Below, in pieces: positions 1-6,709 of a DNA stretch of 9,782 bases (positions within the stretch are counted from its first letter, which is position 1; the number at the start of each line of letters is the position of its first letter). The position numbers and the translations under genes are program-made. Under the pieces are notes generated by a model. It had not been told where the DNA came from, did not search any database, and worked only from the letters and a program-made list of their open reading frames with translations. This DNA is from an uncultured Eubacteriales bacterium (lineage in GTDB: Bacteria; Bacillota_I; Bacilli_A; RF39; UBA660): positions 1 to 9,782 of the forward strand of contig OMQW01000059.1 of assembly GCA_900313345.1 (NCBI GenBank), given 5' to 3'.

Positions 1-9
1 GGAGTAATT

Positions 10-539
10 ATGCGTATATATTTAGTTAGGCATGGAAAAACAAATTATAATAAAAAGGGTTTAATGCAGGGAAGAATTAATGAAAGTTATCTTAATAAAG
101 ATGGTATTAATGACGCTTTAGAACTTAGAAAAAAGTTATCAGATAAAAATATAGATATTTGTTATTCTTCTCCTTTATTTAGAACTTATCAAACTGCTTT
201 CTTTATAGTTTGAGATAGATGTGAAATTATTAGAGATTATAGACTTATTGAAAGAAGTTTAGGAGAACTTGAGGGTAAACCTAGATGGGAATATTCTATG
301 GAAGAATATTGGAATGTTAATATAAATTCTAGTAATAAGAATGTTGAACCTATTAATGATTTATATAATAGAGTCGAAAATTTTCTTTTTTATATACAAA
401 AAAATATCCTGATAAAGATATTTTAATTGTTGGTCTTAGTGCAATAGTAAGAGCTATTCATTATATAGTTCATAATGAAAAAGAAAATCATACAGAATTA
501 ACTATAAATAATGAATATTTGGAAGTTATTGATTTATAA
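10..539 (+). pseudogene. Decayed histidine phosphatase (phosphoglycerate mutase-like)
   Basis: Remnant of a histidine phosphatase superfamily gene, a family that removes phosphate through a phosphohistidine on the RHG motif. The start is sound: GGAG at 1-4, ATG at 10, then VRHGKT with the nucleophile His at residue 9. SSPLFRTYQTA and a RLIERSLGELEG stretch are also typical. Three lesions break it. TGA at 211-213 interrupts the frame. The reading frame must shift at the seven-A run 398-404; one more A would restore a KYPDKDILIVG reading. The second catalytic His of the usual GHSG motif is Leu (CTT, 435-437), one substitution from CAT. Repaired, the product would be about 176 aa, a little short for the family, ending at TAA 537-539. 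The frameshift alone could be a homopolymer sequencing error, but three independent defects favour true decay. The exact substrate cannot be told. Confidence 0.85.
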
Positions 540-551
540 TAACTTTTTTAT

Positions 552-580
552 AAAAAAATAAGACTAATTTAGTCTTATTT
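552..580 (-). terminator. Intrinsic terminator of rpsD
   Basis: A perfect 25-nt palindrome at 556-580 (arms AAATAAGACTAA and TTAGTCTTATTT around one T) forms a stem of about 10 bp. Read on the minus strand it is followed by a run of seven U (552-558), the intrinsic terminator layout. The rpsD stop codon (575-577) lies inside the stem. On the plus strand no T-run follows, so it would end the upstream pseudogene transcript only weakly. Confidence 0.85.
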
Positions 581-1177
581 GTTATAGAATTCAACTATTA
601 ATGATTCATCGATATCAGCATTTAATTCAGAACGTTCTGGAAGTCTTATGAATGTACCAGACATTTTGTTAGAATCAAAATTAACGAAATCTAATGTTTT
701 AACATTCTTTTCTAATGATTCTTTAATTGCTTTATGATCTTTTGATGATTCTTTAACAGCGATTACTTGTCCAGGTTTAACTCTGTATGAAGGAATATCA
801 ACTTTCTTTCCATCAACAGTGATATGACCATGGTTTACAAGTTGTCTTGCTCCACGTCTAGTTGTAGATAAACCCATACGATAAACTAAGTTATCAAGAC
901 GAGATTCTAATAATTTTAAGAAGTTTTCACCATGGATACCTTCCATTTTACCAGCATCTTCAACTGTCTTTCTGAATTGTTTTTCGTTTAATCCATACAT
1001 GAATCTAACTTTTTGTTTTTCTTTTAATTGAACACCATAGTCAGAAAGTTTACCACGATGACCATTTCCATGATCACCAGGTCCGTATGGACGACGAGCT
1101 AATTCTTTACCAGTTTCAGTTAAAGAGAAACCAACACGACGTGATTGTTTATAACTTGGTCCTGTATATCTTGACAT
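575..1177 (-). CDS. rpsD: 30S ribosomal protein S4
   Basis: Small-subunit protein S4, a primary 16S rRNA-binding protein that starts assembly of the 30S body and, in many bacteria, represses its own synthesis. The 200-aa product has the same length as Bacillus subtilis S4 and matches it end to end: MSRYTGPSYK at the start, GENFLKLLESRLDNLVYRMG, the S4 RNA-binding domain at about residues 90-155 (RRGARQLVNHGHITVDGKKV), and a RLPERSEL...LIVEFYNK tail. It contains no cysteine, so it is the zinc-independent form. ATG at 1175-1177 follows AAGGAG (1185-1190, minus strand). Codon use differs from the neighbours, with more CGT, GGT and C-ending codons (ATC, TTC, AAC), as expected of a highly expressed gene. 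It is monocistronic, between its own promoter and terminator, and divergent from ezrA. Confidence 0.98.
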   Translation of the reverse strand: MSRYTGPSYKQSRRVGFSLTETGKELARRPYGPGDHGNGHRGKLSDYGVQLKEKQKVRFMYGLNEKQFRKTVEDAGKMEGIHGENFLKLLESRLDNLVYRMGLSTTRRGARQLVNHGHITVDGKKVDIPSYRVKPGQVIAVKESSKDHKAIKESLEKNVKTLDFVNFDSNKMSGTFIRLPERSELNADIDESLIVEFYNK

Positions 1178-1336
1178 AAAGGGTCTCCTTTCAATATATT
1201 ACATTTTTCCTTTATACCTTTTTAGCCATATTCTAGGGAGTTTTATTTACTTTTTCGCTTCACAGCGGGGAAGTTACTAAATTATTTATAAAACACATTA
1301 AAATATTCTAAAAATGCTGTCTAAACGAAACATGCA
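1178..1336 (-). promoter_or_regulatory. rpsD 5' leader, candidate S4 autoregulatory RNA
   Basis: The promoter at 1343-1371 predicts a leader of about 160 nt before rpsD, long for this compact region. Read on the minus strand, arms GTTTTAT (1288-1294) and ATAAAAC (1240-1246) pair over 7 bp, enclosing ACTT/AAGT (1271-1274 with 1249-1252) and CGCT-GTGA-AGCG (1256-1267), a stem capped by a GNRA tetraloop. ACAGC at 1316-1320 is complementary to GCTGT at 1262-1266 in the apical hairpin, so a pseudoknot or alternative pairing is possible. CTCCCT at 1235-1240 could also pair with part of the Shine-Dalgarno at 1185-1190. Firmicutes rpsD genes are known to have leaders bound by S4, and E. coli uses a pseudoknot. 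Identity with that family is inferred from position and hand-drawn pairing only. Confidence 0.6.
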
Positions 1337-1342
1337 TCTAGT

Positions 1343-1371
1343 ATTATATAGAAAAATATGTTTTTTGTCAA
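1343..1371 (-). promoter_or_regulatory. Consensus sigma-A promoter of rpsD
   Basis: Read on the minus strand, TTGACA (1366-1371) and TATAAT (1343-1348) are both perfect, separated by the ideal 17 bp. Transcription should start near 1335-1337. This is the strongest promoter in the window and fits a ribosomal protein gene. Confidence 0.93.
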
Positions 1372-1373
1372 CA

Positions 1374-1401
1374 TTGTTAATTTATCTTTTTATTATATAA
1401 A
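1374..1401 (+). promoter_or_regulatory. Possible ezrA promoter
   Basis: TTGTTA at 1374-1379 and TATAAA at 1396-1401 are spaced 16 bp and face ezrA, about 35 bp before its start codon. The surroundings are so AT-rich that chance matches are likely. If real, its -35 box lies only 2 bp from the rpsD -35 box on the other strand. Confidence 0.4.
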
Positions 1402-1436
1402 ATTTATGATATTATTTATATAGTAGAGGTGAGATG

Positions 1437-3152
1437 ATGAAAGGTAATATAGGACTTTATATAGTTTTAGGAATTATAGTACTTATTATATTAATTTTTG
1501 TTATTATTCATCTAATAAAAACTGAAAGACATAAAAACTATAAAAAGATTTTAGATAAACTTGAGTATGATAAAAATATTATTGCAAGTACTCCAATATC
1601 TCTTGAACTTTCTAAAGTTGAAGCTTTAAATAAAAATGATGAACTAGATAAAAAGTGTGAAGAGTTTAATGATAGATTAAATATTTTAAAAAATGAGATG
1701 ATTCCTCATATAGATGACATGCTTATTGAACTTGATACTTTCTATGATAAGAAGGATTATGATACTTGTAATATTAAAATAGCGGAAGTTTCTTTCGAAA
1801 TATATAGAGTTAGAGAACATGCTAATAGATTATTAAATGATATTACAGAAATAACTTCTAGTGATGAAAAATATAGATCTATGATTATTAAGCTTAAAAC
1901 TAGATATCGTAAAATTAATAACGATTTTCAAAAACATAAGAATTTATATGAAGAAGTTAGTGATCCTATTAGTATGCAACTTGAAAGTTGTGAGAAAAGA
2001 TTTATGGATTTCGAAAAAGCGATGGATTCTAACATTTATAGTGATGCTTTACATATAATTAAAGCTTTAACTACTATGATTGATCAATTAACTTTAGTTA
2101 TTAAAGATGTACCTGATTTAATACTTATGTGTAGACAAATACTTCCTTCTAAGATTAAAGATGTTAGAGAAACTTATGATGTAATGGTTAATGATGGTTA
2201 TGTTCTTAATTATTTAAATATTCCTTATAATATGGATGAGGCTTTAAAGAATACTAATAATGTTTATGATAAAATTAAAGTTCTTAATTTGGAATATTGT
2301 AAGATAGATGTTGATACTATTTTAAAATATTTAGATTCTTTATTTGTTGAATTTGAGAAAGAAAGACTTAATAGAAGTATATTTGAAGAGGAATATAATG
2401 ATTTTTCTTTAAAACTTAGTAAAACTAATAAAGCTATTGAAGGTGTTATTAGTTCTTTAGATAGTATTAAAAATACTTATGATTTAAATAATCATGATAT
2501 TGATCTTATTAAAGATGAAAATAAGGCTATGACTATTATTAATGATGACTTTAATAAGTTAAAACTTAAACTTGAAAATAAGAGTAGTTCATATTCTGAT
2601 TTACATACTGAGATAGAATCTTTATCTGTTAGATTAAAGAATATTACTGAAAGACTTGATGACACATTAAAGAATTTAGGTACTATGTATGATGATGAAC
2701 AAAGAGCTAGAGAACAACTTGAGGAAATAGAAAGATTCTTAAAGAGTAGTAAGAATCTAATACATAGTTATAAATTACCTGTTATTTCTGATAAATATTT
2801 TGTAGAGCTTAATGAAGCTAATGAAGCTATTAGTGAGGTTATTAAGGAACTTTCTAATAAACCTATTGTTATTAAAACTTTAAATACTAGAGTTGATACT
2901 GCTAGAGATTTAGTTTTAAAACTTTATAATACTACTAGTAATATTATTAAAGATGCTAGATTTACTGAAGATTTAATAGTTTATCTTAATAGATATAATG
3001 ATATTGGAAATAATAATTTAGTTCTTGAAGATGCTACTAAGTTATTTTATAAAGGTATTTATCATAAAGCTCTTGATACTTTATTTAATCTTGTTAGAAA
3101 ACTAGATAAAAATATGTATTTATATGTTATGGATTTATATAATAAAAATTAG
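1437..3152 (+). CDS. ezrA: Septation ring formation regulator EzrA
   Basis: EzrA is a membrane-anchored protein that binds FtsZ, prevents extra Z-rings and helps organise the division site in Bacillota. The product has the family layout: a short N-terminus, one hydrophobic segment (about residues 6-26), a basic stretch (HLIKTERHKNYKK), then more than 500 residues of charged alpha-helical, spectrin-like coiled coil in the cytoplasm. The total is 571 aa against about 562 in B. subtilis. Recognisable segments are DVPDLILMCRQILPSKI near the middle, DDEQRAREQLEEIERFLK, and a C-terminal YLNRYN near residue 518 matching the conserved QNR patch. Two ATGs lie in tandem at 1434 and 1437. I prefer 1437 because it sits 7 nt after GAGG (1426-1429), the spacing seen at other genes here. 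It is followed by its own terminator. Confidence 0.92.
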   Translation: MKGNIGLYIVLGIIVLIILIFVIIHLIKTERHKNYKKILDKLEYDKNIIASTPISLELSKVEALNKNDELDKKCEEFNDRLNILKNEMIPHIDDMLIELDTFYDKKDYDTCNIKIAEVSFEIYRVREHANRLLNDITEITSSDEKYRSMIIKLKTRYRKINNDFQKHKNLYEEVSDPISMQLESCEKRFMDFEKAMDSNIYSDALHIIKALTTMIDQLTLVIKDVPDLILMCRQILPSKIKDVRETYDVMVNDGYVLNYLNIPYNMDEALKNTNNVYDKIKVLNLEYCKIDVDTILKYLDSLFVEFEKERLNRSIFEEEYNDFSLKLSKTNKAIEGVISSLDSIKNTYDLNNHDIDLIKDENKAMTIINDDFNKLKLKLENKSSSYSDLHTEIESLSVRLKNITERLDDTLKNLGTMYDDEQRAREQLEEIERFLKSSKNLIHSYKLPVISDKYFVELNEANEAISEVIKELSNKPIVIKTLNTRVDTARDLVLKLYNTTSNIIKDARFTEDLIVYLNRYNDIGNNNLVLEDATKLFYKGIYHKALDTLFNLVRKLDKNMYLYVMDLYNKN

Positions 3153-3176
3153 TCTTTATTTAAAGACTTTTTTTTT
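3151..3176 (+). terminator. Intrinsic terminator after ezrA
   Basis: A 7-bp perfect stem AGTCTTT / AAAGACT (3151-3157 with 3162-3168) with loop ATTT, running into nine T (3168-3176). The ezrA stop TAG (3150-3152) overlaps the first stem bases. Confidence 0.92.
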
Positions 3177-3177
3177 G

Positions 3178-3183
3178 TATAAT
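3178..3183 (+). promoter_or_regulatory. Candidate -10 box of thiI
   Basis: A perfect TATAAT starts 2 nt after the T-run of the ezrA terminator. The hexamer 17 bp upstream (3155-3160, TTTATT) is a poor -35 box and lies inside the terminator hairpin. The implied 5' UTR is only about 15 nt, just enough for the ribosome binding site at 3194-3200. Confidence 0.5.
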
Positions 3184-3205
3184 ATTGTAAGTTGAGGTGG
3201 AACTT

Positions 3206-4390
3206 ATGGATAGAGTTATATTAATTAGATATGGAGAACTTAGTACTAAGAAAGATAATAGAAAGTTTTTTGTTAGACAACTTGAAAATAATATTAAGAA
3301 TAAATTAAAAGATATAGATTGTACTATTAAGAGTGATAATAGTCATATGTATATTTATTTTAGTGATGATAATTTTAAAAAGATAAATAATATTATTAGT
3401 AATACTTTTGGTATATGGGAATATGATATTTGCTATGTATGCGAAAGTAGTGAAAAGGATATATTCAAAACTGTTCTTAATACTATTAACGATAATAAAT
3501 TTGATAGTTTTAAAGTGGAAACTAGAAGAAGTGATAAGAATTTCCCATTAAATTCAGTAGAATTTTCTAGAAAACTAGGGTCTTTTGTTCTAAAAAATGT
3601 TGCTAATAAACATGTAGATGTACATAAACCAGATTTATATGTTAGAGTTGAGATAAGACATGATAAGAGTTATGTATACTATAATAGTTACAGAGGATTA
3701 GGTGGATATCCTGTAGGGGTACAACCTAGAAGCATGGTTATGCTTAGTGGTGGTATAGATAGTCCTGTTGCTGCATATCTTGCTATGAAAAGAGGAGTTA
3801 AAATAGATTGTGTTTATTTTGAAGCTCTTCCTCATACTAGTTTAAATGCTAGAGAGAAAGTTATTACTCTTACTAGAAAGTTATGTAAGTATACAGATAG
3901 TATATATTTACATATTGTTCCTTTTACTGCTATACAAGAGGGAATATATAAAACAAGTGATAGTGATTATGTTATTACTATAATGAGACGAATGATGTAT
4001 AGAATAATGGATGAACTTTGTAAGAAAAATAAAGCACTTGCCATTATTAATGGTGAAAGCGTTGGGCAGGTTGCTAGTCAAACTCTAAAGAGTATGAATG
4101 TTATTAATAAAGTTACTTCTACTCCTGTAATTAGACCTGTTGCTTGTCTAGATAAACTTGAAATTATTGATATTAGTAAGAAGATTGATACTTATGAAAC
4201 TAGTATTTTACCTTATGAAGATTGTTGTACTGTATTTGTTCCTAGACATCCTGTTATTAATCCTAATTTAGATAAAGTATTAGAAATGGAAGAAAAATTT
4301 GATTATAATACTATGATCAAAGAAACTATTGATAATATTTATACTATGAAGATTACTGAAGAAGATAATTCTTTTGCTGATTTATTATAA
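3206..4390 (+). CDS. thiI: tRNA uracil 4-sulfurtransferase ThiI
   Basis: ThiI adenylates U8 of tRNA and inserts sulfur to give 4-thiouridine, a near-UV sensor base; in some bacteria it also supplies sulfur for the thiamine thiazole. The 394-aa protein has the short Firmicutes form: an N-terminal ferredoxin-like region (IRYGELSTKKDNRKFF), a THUMP RNA-binding domain at about 55-165, and a PP-loop ATP-pyrophosphatase domain with SGGIDSPVA at 181-189, then ESVGQVASQTL and LPYEDCCTVF. There is no C-terminal rhodanese domain. The true start is ATG 3206, 5 nt after GAGGTGG (3194-3200); a GTG at 3197 lies inside that ribosome binding site and should not be used. A cysteine desulfurase (NifZ type) normally precedes it in Bacilli but is absent here, with ezrA directly upstream. 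Terminators bound it on both sides, so it is probably monocistronic. Confidence 0.96.
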   Translation: MDRVILIRYGELSTKKDNRKFFVRQLENNIKNKLKDIDCTIKSDNSHMYIYFSDDNFKKINNIISNTFGIWEYDICYVCESSEKDIFKTVLNTINDNKFDSFKVETRRSDKNFPLNSVEFSRKLGSFVLKNVANKHVDVHKPDLYVRVEIRHDKSYVYYNSYRGLGGYPVGVQPRSMVMLSGGIDSPVAAYLAMKRGVKIDCVYFEALPHTSLNAREKVITLTRKLCKYTDSIYLHIVPFTAIQEGIYKTSDSDYVITIMRRMMYRIMDELCKKNKALAIINGESVGQVASQTLKSMNVINKVTSTPVIRPVACLDKLEIIDISKKIDTYETSILPYEDCCTVFVPRHPVINPNLDKVLEMEEKFDYNTMIKETIDNIYTMKITEEDNSFADLL

Positions 4391-4395
4391 TTAAT

Positions 4396-4424
4396 AAAAA
4401 AGATATTTCATATATCTTTTTTTT
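4396..4424 (+). terminator. Intrinsic terminator after thiI
   Basis: An 11-bp stem AAAAAAGATAT / ATATCTTTTTT (4396-4406 with 4412-4422), loop TTCAT, with the T-run continuing to 4424. It starts 5 nt after the thiI stop. The symmetric A/T flanks would let it act on the minus strand too, but no gene faces it from that side. Confidence 0.88.
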
Positions 4425-4425
4425 A

Positions 4426-4434
4426 TGTTAAAAT
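4426..4434 (+). promoter_or_regulatory. Extended -10 promoter of the 231-aa gene
   Basis: TGT followed directly by TAAAAT (4426-4434) fits the extended -10 form TGnTATAAT, which can work without a good -35 box. It begins right after the thiI terminator T-run and would start transcription near 4441, leaving AAAGGGG (4446-4452) intact. Confidence 0.5.
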
Positions 4435-4459
4435 ATTAATAGAATAAAGGGGCGATATT

Positions 4460-5155
4460 ATGATGGGTGATATTGTTATTAATAGTTATAAAGAGCAGAT
4501 AAAAGAAACTACTTTTAAGGCTAGAGCTATTGAAGTTGCTGGTTTTAATATAATAGTCGAAACTTTAAAAAAAAGGGGTATTAATACTGGTAAGAGTGAA
4601 GATTTCTTTCAAAAAATAAAGTCTTGTATTACTAAAGAAGATCTTGATAAATTAACTATCGGTGAACTTAATGAAATAACTATTGATATTAATAATCAAG
4701 TTACTAGAGAATTAATTGCTCCTATAGATATTTCTGATTCATTAATTAGAGAAAGTAGATTAATAGCTCAAAAGATGAGTATTAATGGTAAAGTTACTGA
4801 TGATGATAAATTTGTTAAAGTAGGAAGTAATTTAGCTAGTGAAGTTAATAAACATGGTATTAGTTATGGACTTAATATTGCTATTAGAAATTATTGTTTG
4901 CAAAAGATGTATTTAATTCTTTATAATTCTAAAGTTATTGAAAGAGAAAAGGAACTTGGAATTATAAATACTAAGAAAGAAAAAGTAAAGACTACTACTT
5001 CTAATACAGTTAAAAATATATCTAAAAAAGAAATGTTTTTAAGTAATATTATAAAAAATAGTAATATTAATAGTGAGATTAGTTTTTTAGATGCTAAAAA
5101 GAATTATTCTTCTTCTTTAATTAATATTATAAATAATTTAAATAGTTATAAGTAG
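4460..5155 (+). CDS. Hypothetical protein, 231 aa
   Basis: I do not recognise this protein. ATG 4460 (a second ATG follows at 4463) lies 7 nt after AAAGGGG, so it is well set for translation. The product has no signal peptide, no membrane segment and no Trp. Residues 1-165 look like mostly helical soluble protein, with charged amphipathic stretches such as ITKEDLDKLTIGELNEITID and SYGLNIAIRNYCLQKMYLILY. From about 170 to the end it becomes Lys/Thr/Asn/Ser-rich, with a likely flexible linker (KKEKVKTTTSNTVKN) before a short tail. Codon use matches ezrA and thiI (ATT, AGT, GTT), giving no sign of recent transfer. One in-frame AGG codon, rare here, occurs in KKRGIN. It has its own promoter and leads a two-gene operon with the 88-aa gene 8 nt downstream, so the two products may act together. 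Function unknown. Confidence 0.85.
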   Translation: MMGDIVINSYKEQIKETTFKARAIEVAGFNIIVETLKKRGINTGKSEDFFQKIKSCITKEDLDKLTIGELNEITIDINNQVTRELIAPIDISDSLIRESRLIAQKMSINGKVTDDDKFVKVGSNLASEVNKHGISYGLNIAIRNYCLQKMYLILYNSKVIEREKELGIINTKKEKVKTTTSNTVKNISKKEMFLSNIIKNSNINSEISFLDAKKNYSSSLINIINNLNSYK

Positions 5156-5163
5156 GTGATTTT

Positions 5164-5430
5164 ATGAATAAAGATTATGATTTATTAATATCTAAGTATT
5201 ATGATCTTCCTAGTGAGAATAAGAAGAAGGAAATTTTTGAAGAATTTAATAAAATATCTAAATTATTAGATGCTATTTCTAATTTTAATAAAGAACCATA
5301 TAGTAATAGTGTTATTAATTATGATTTTAATAATAAAGATAATGAAGATGAAAATTTAGTTAAAATATATAATAATTTATTAATAATAGAAGAGAAACTT
5401 ATATTGTTTTTAAAGGATAATGGATATTAG
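5164..5430 (+). CDS. Hypothetical small protein, 88 aa
   Basis: I do not recognise this small protein. It starts 8 nt after the 231-aa gene, and its ribosome binding site AGGTGA (5154-5159) overlaps the upstream TAG stop, which implies co-translation and a shared role. The product is acidic and soluble, with two likely helices (about 5-40 and 63-85) separated by an Asn/Asp-rich loop (NNKDNEDEN). The second helix is strongly hydrophobic on one face (LLIIEEKLILFL), as in a small helical-hairpin partner protein. No catalytic motif, cysteine or DNA-binding helix-turn-helix is apparent. A terminator follows 5 nt after the stop. The ribosome binding site, matching codon use and operon position make it a real gene, but no function can be given. 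Confidence 0.8.
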   Translation: MNKDYDLLISKYYDLPSENKKKEIFEEFNKISKLLDAISNFNKEPYSNSVINYDFNNKDNEDENLVKIYNNLLIIEEKLILFLKDNGY

Positions 5431-5435
5431 AATAA

Positions 5436-5456
5436 CACATTTTTTATGTGCTTTTT
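5436..5456 (+). terminator. Intrinsic terminator after the hypothetical operon
   Basis: A 5-bp stem CACAT / ATGTG (5436-5440 with 5446-5450), loop TTTTT, followed by C and five T, then CTTT. It is short but well placed 5 nt after the stop and before the ackA promoter region. Confidence 0.7.
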
Positions 5457-5487
5457 CTTTGTATTTTATTTTTCCTTAAAAAGAGTG

Positions 5488-5498
5488 TATAATATAAT
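5488..5498 (+). promoter_or_regulatory. Candidate -10 region of ackA
   Basis: Two overlapping perfect TATAAT hexamers (5488-5493 and 5493-5498) share one T. No good -35 is seen; TTTATT at 5465-5470 is 17 bp upstream of the first box. Transcription would start near 5500-5505, and the ackA site GAGG is at 5513-5516. Confidence 0.55.
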
Positions 5499-5521
5499 AG
5501 GTTATTGGAAATGAGGTTTTT

Positions 5522-6709
5522 ATGAAAATAATGTCTATAAATACTGGAAGTAGTTCTTTAAAGTTCAGTTTATTTGATATGGATAATGAGACTGTTATTG
5601 CTTCTGGATTATTTGAAAGAATTGGAATGGAAAATAGTAATTGTATAATTAAATATAATGGTGTTAAACTTGAACATTTAATTCCTATTAGTAATCATAC
5701 TGATGCTGTTAATGCTTTACTTGATAAACTTATTAGTTTAAATATTATTAATAGTTTAGAAGAAATTGATGGTATTGGACATAGATTAGTTCATGGTAAA
5801 GATAAATATAGTAAAAGTGTTATTATTACTGATGAAGTTGTTAAAGATTTAGAAGAATTTAAAGTTTTTGCTCCTTTACATAACGGTGCTAATATACTTG
5901 GTATTAATGCATTTAGAGAAAAGCTTCCTAATACTTTAATGATTGGTGTATTTGATACTGCTTTTCATCAAACTATGGATGAAGTTAATTATATATATCC
6001 TGTTCCATTTGATTGGTATAAAGATTATGGAGTACGTAAATATGGATTCCATGGTACTAGTCATAGATATATAGCTTTAACTGCTAGTAAAATGTTTAAT
6101 AGAGATGATTTAAAAATCATTAGTTGTCATTTAGGTAGTGGTGGTTCTATTTGTGCTATTGATTCTCTTAAATGTATTGATACTTCTATGGGATTTACTC
6201 CTCTTGCTGGTATTATGATGGGTACTAGAAGTGGTGATATTGATCCTTCTATTATTCCTTATGTTATGGAAAAAGAAGGCAAGAATGCTTCTGAAGTTAT
6301 TGATGATTTAAATAGAAAATCTGGACTTTTAGGTCTTAGTTTAAAAAGTAGTGATATGAGAGATATTATTAATGCTTTTGAATCAGGAGATAGTCAAGCT
6401 TTACTTGCATTTAAAAAATATTGTAGATGTGTTACTAATTATATTGCCCAATATTATGTTGAACTTGGTGGATGCGATTTAATAGTATTTACAGCAGGTC
6501 TTGGTGAGAATTCTATTCCTACTCGTAAACAAATTTGTGATAATTTAAGTGCCCTAGGTGTTAAAATAGATGAAGAGAAGAATAATATATGTCAAAAAAC
6601 TATTAAACTATCTACTGATGACTCTTCAATACCTGTTTACTGTATTCCTACTAATGAAGAGTTAATGATTGCTAGAGATGTTAAAAAGTTCTTAGAAAGC
6701 GGTATTTAA
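5522..6709 (+). CDS. ackA: Acetate kinase
   Basis: Converts acetyl phosphate and ADP to acetate and ATP (reversible), the energy-yielding last step of the Pta-AckA fermentation pathway in the cytoplasm. The 395-aa product is full length for the ASKHA-fold family, and all the active-site residues expected from the Methanosarcina enzyme can be placed: N7 (INTGSSSLK), R88 (GHRLVHG), D145 (VFDTAFHQ), H177 (YGFHGTSH), R236 (GTRSGDIDP) and E379 (PTNEELMIARD). The phosphate-binding CHLGSGGS and the FTAGLGEN loop are also intact. ATG 5522 follows GAGG by 5 nt. The stop TAA (6707-6709) overlaps the start of nrnA, so the two are translationally coupled. The partner gene pta is not in the window. Ile codons are strongly T-ending (about 32 ATT to 10 ATA by hand count). 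Confidence 0.98.
   Translation: MKIMSINTGSSSLKFSLFDMDNETVIASGLFERIGMENSNCIIKYNGVKLEHLIPISNHTDAVNALLDKLISLNIINSLEEIDGIGHRLVHGKDKYSKSVIITDEVVKDLEEFKVFAPLHNGANILGINAFREKLPNTLMIGVFDTAFHQTMDEVNYIYPVPFDWYKDYGVRKYGFHGTSHRYIALTASKMFNRDDLKIISCHLGSGGSICAIDSLKCIDTSMGFTPLAGIMMGTRSGDIDPSIIPYVMEKEGKNASEVIDDLNRKSGLLGLSLKSSDMRDIINAFESGDSQALLAFKKYCRCVTNYIAQYYVELGGCDLIVFTAGLGENSIPTRKQICDNLSALGVKIDEEKNNICQKTIKLSTDDSSIPVYCIPTNEELMIARDVKKFLESGI

Noticed and set aside
28..30. AGG reassigned to Met, as reported for some uncultured Bacilli
   Set aside because: AGG is rare here, but the codon at 34-36 encodes the invariant Arg of RHG in the phosphatase, so Arg is the simplest reading.
211..213. TGA read as Trp (Mollicutes code) to rescue the phosphatase
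   Set aside because: All Trp codons found in intact genes are TGG and no intact gene has an in-frame TGA. Read-through would still leave the frameshift and the lost catalytic His.
1178..1336. T-box or other metabolite riboswitch before rpsD
   Set aside because: I see no T-box motif, no terminator hairpin in the leader and no amino acid or cofactor gene downstream; an S4 leader fits better.
3197..3205. GTG start for thiI three codons upstream
   Set aside because: The GTG is part of the Shine-Dalgarno sequence GAGGTGG that serves ATG 3206.
4460..5430. Toxin-antitoxin or defence pair
   Set aside because: The larger gene comes first and neither protein shows a toxin, nuclease or DNA-binding motif. 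Codon use and surroundings are those of the core genome, so there is no positive support.
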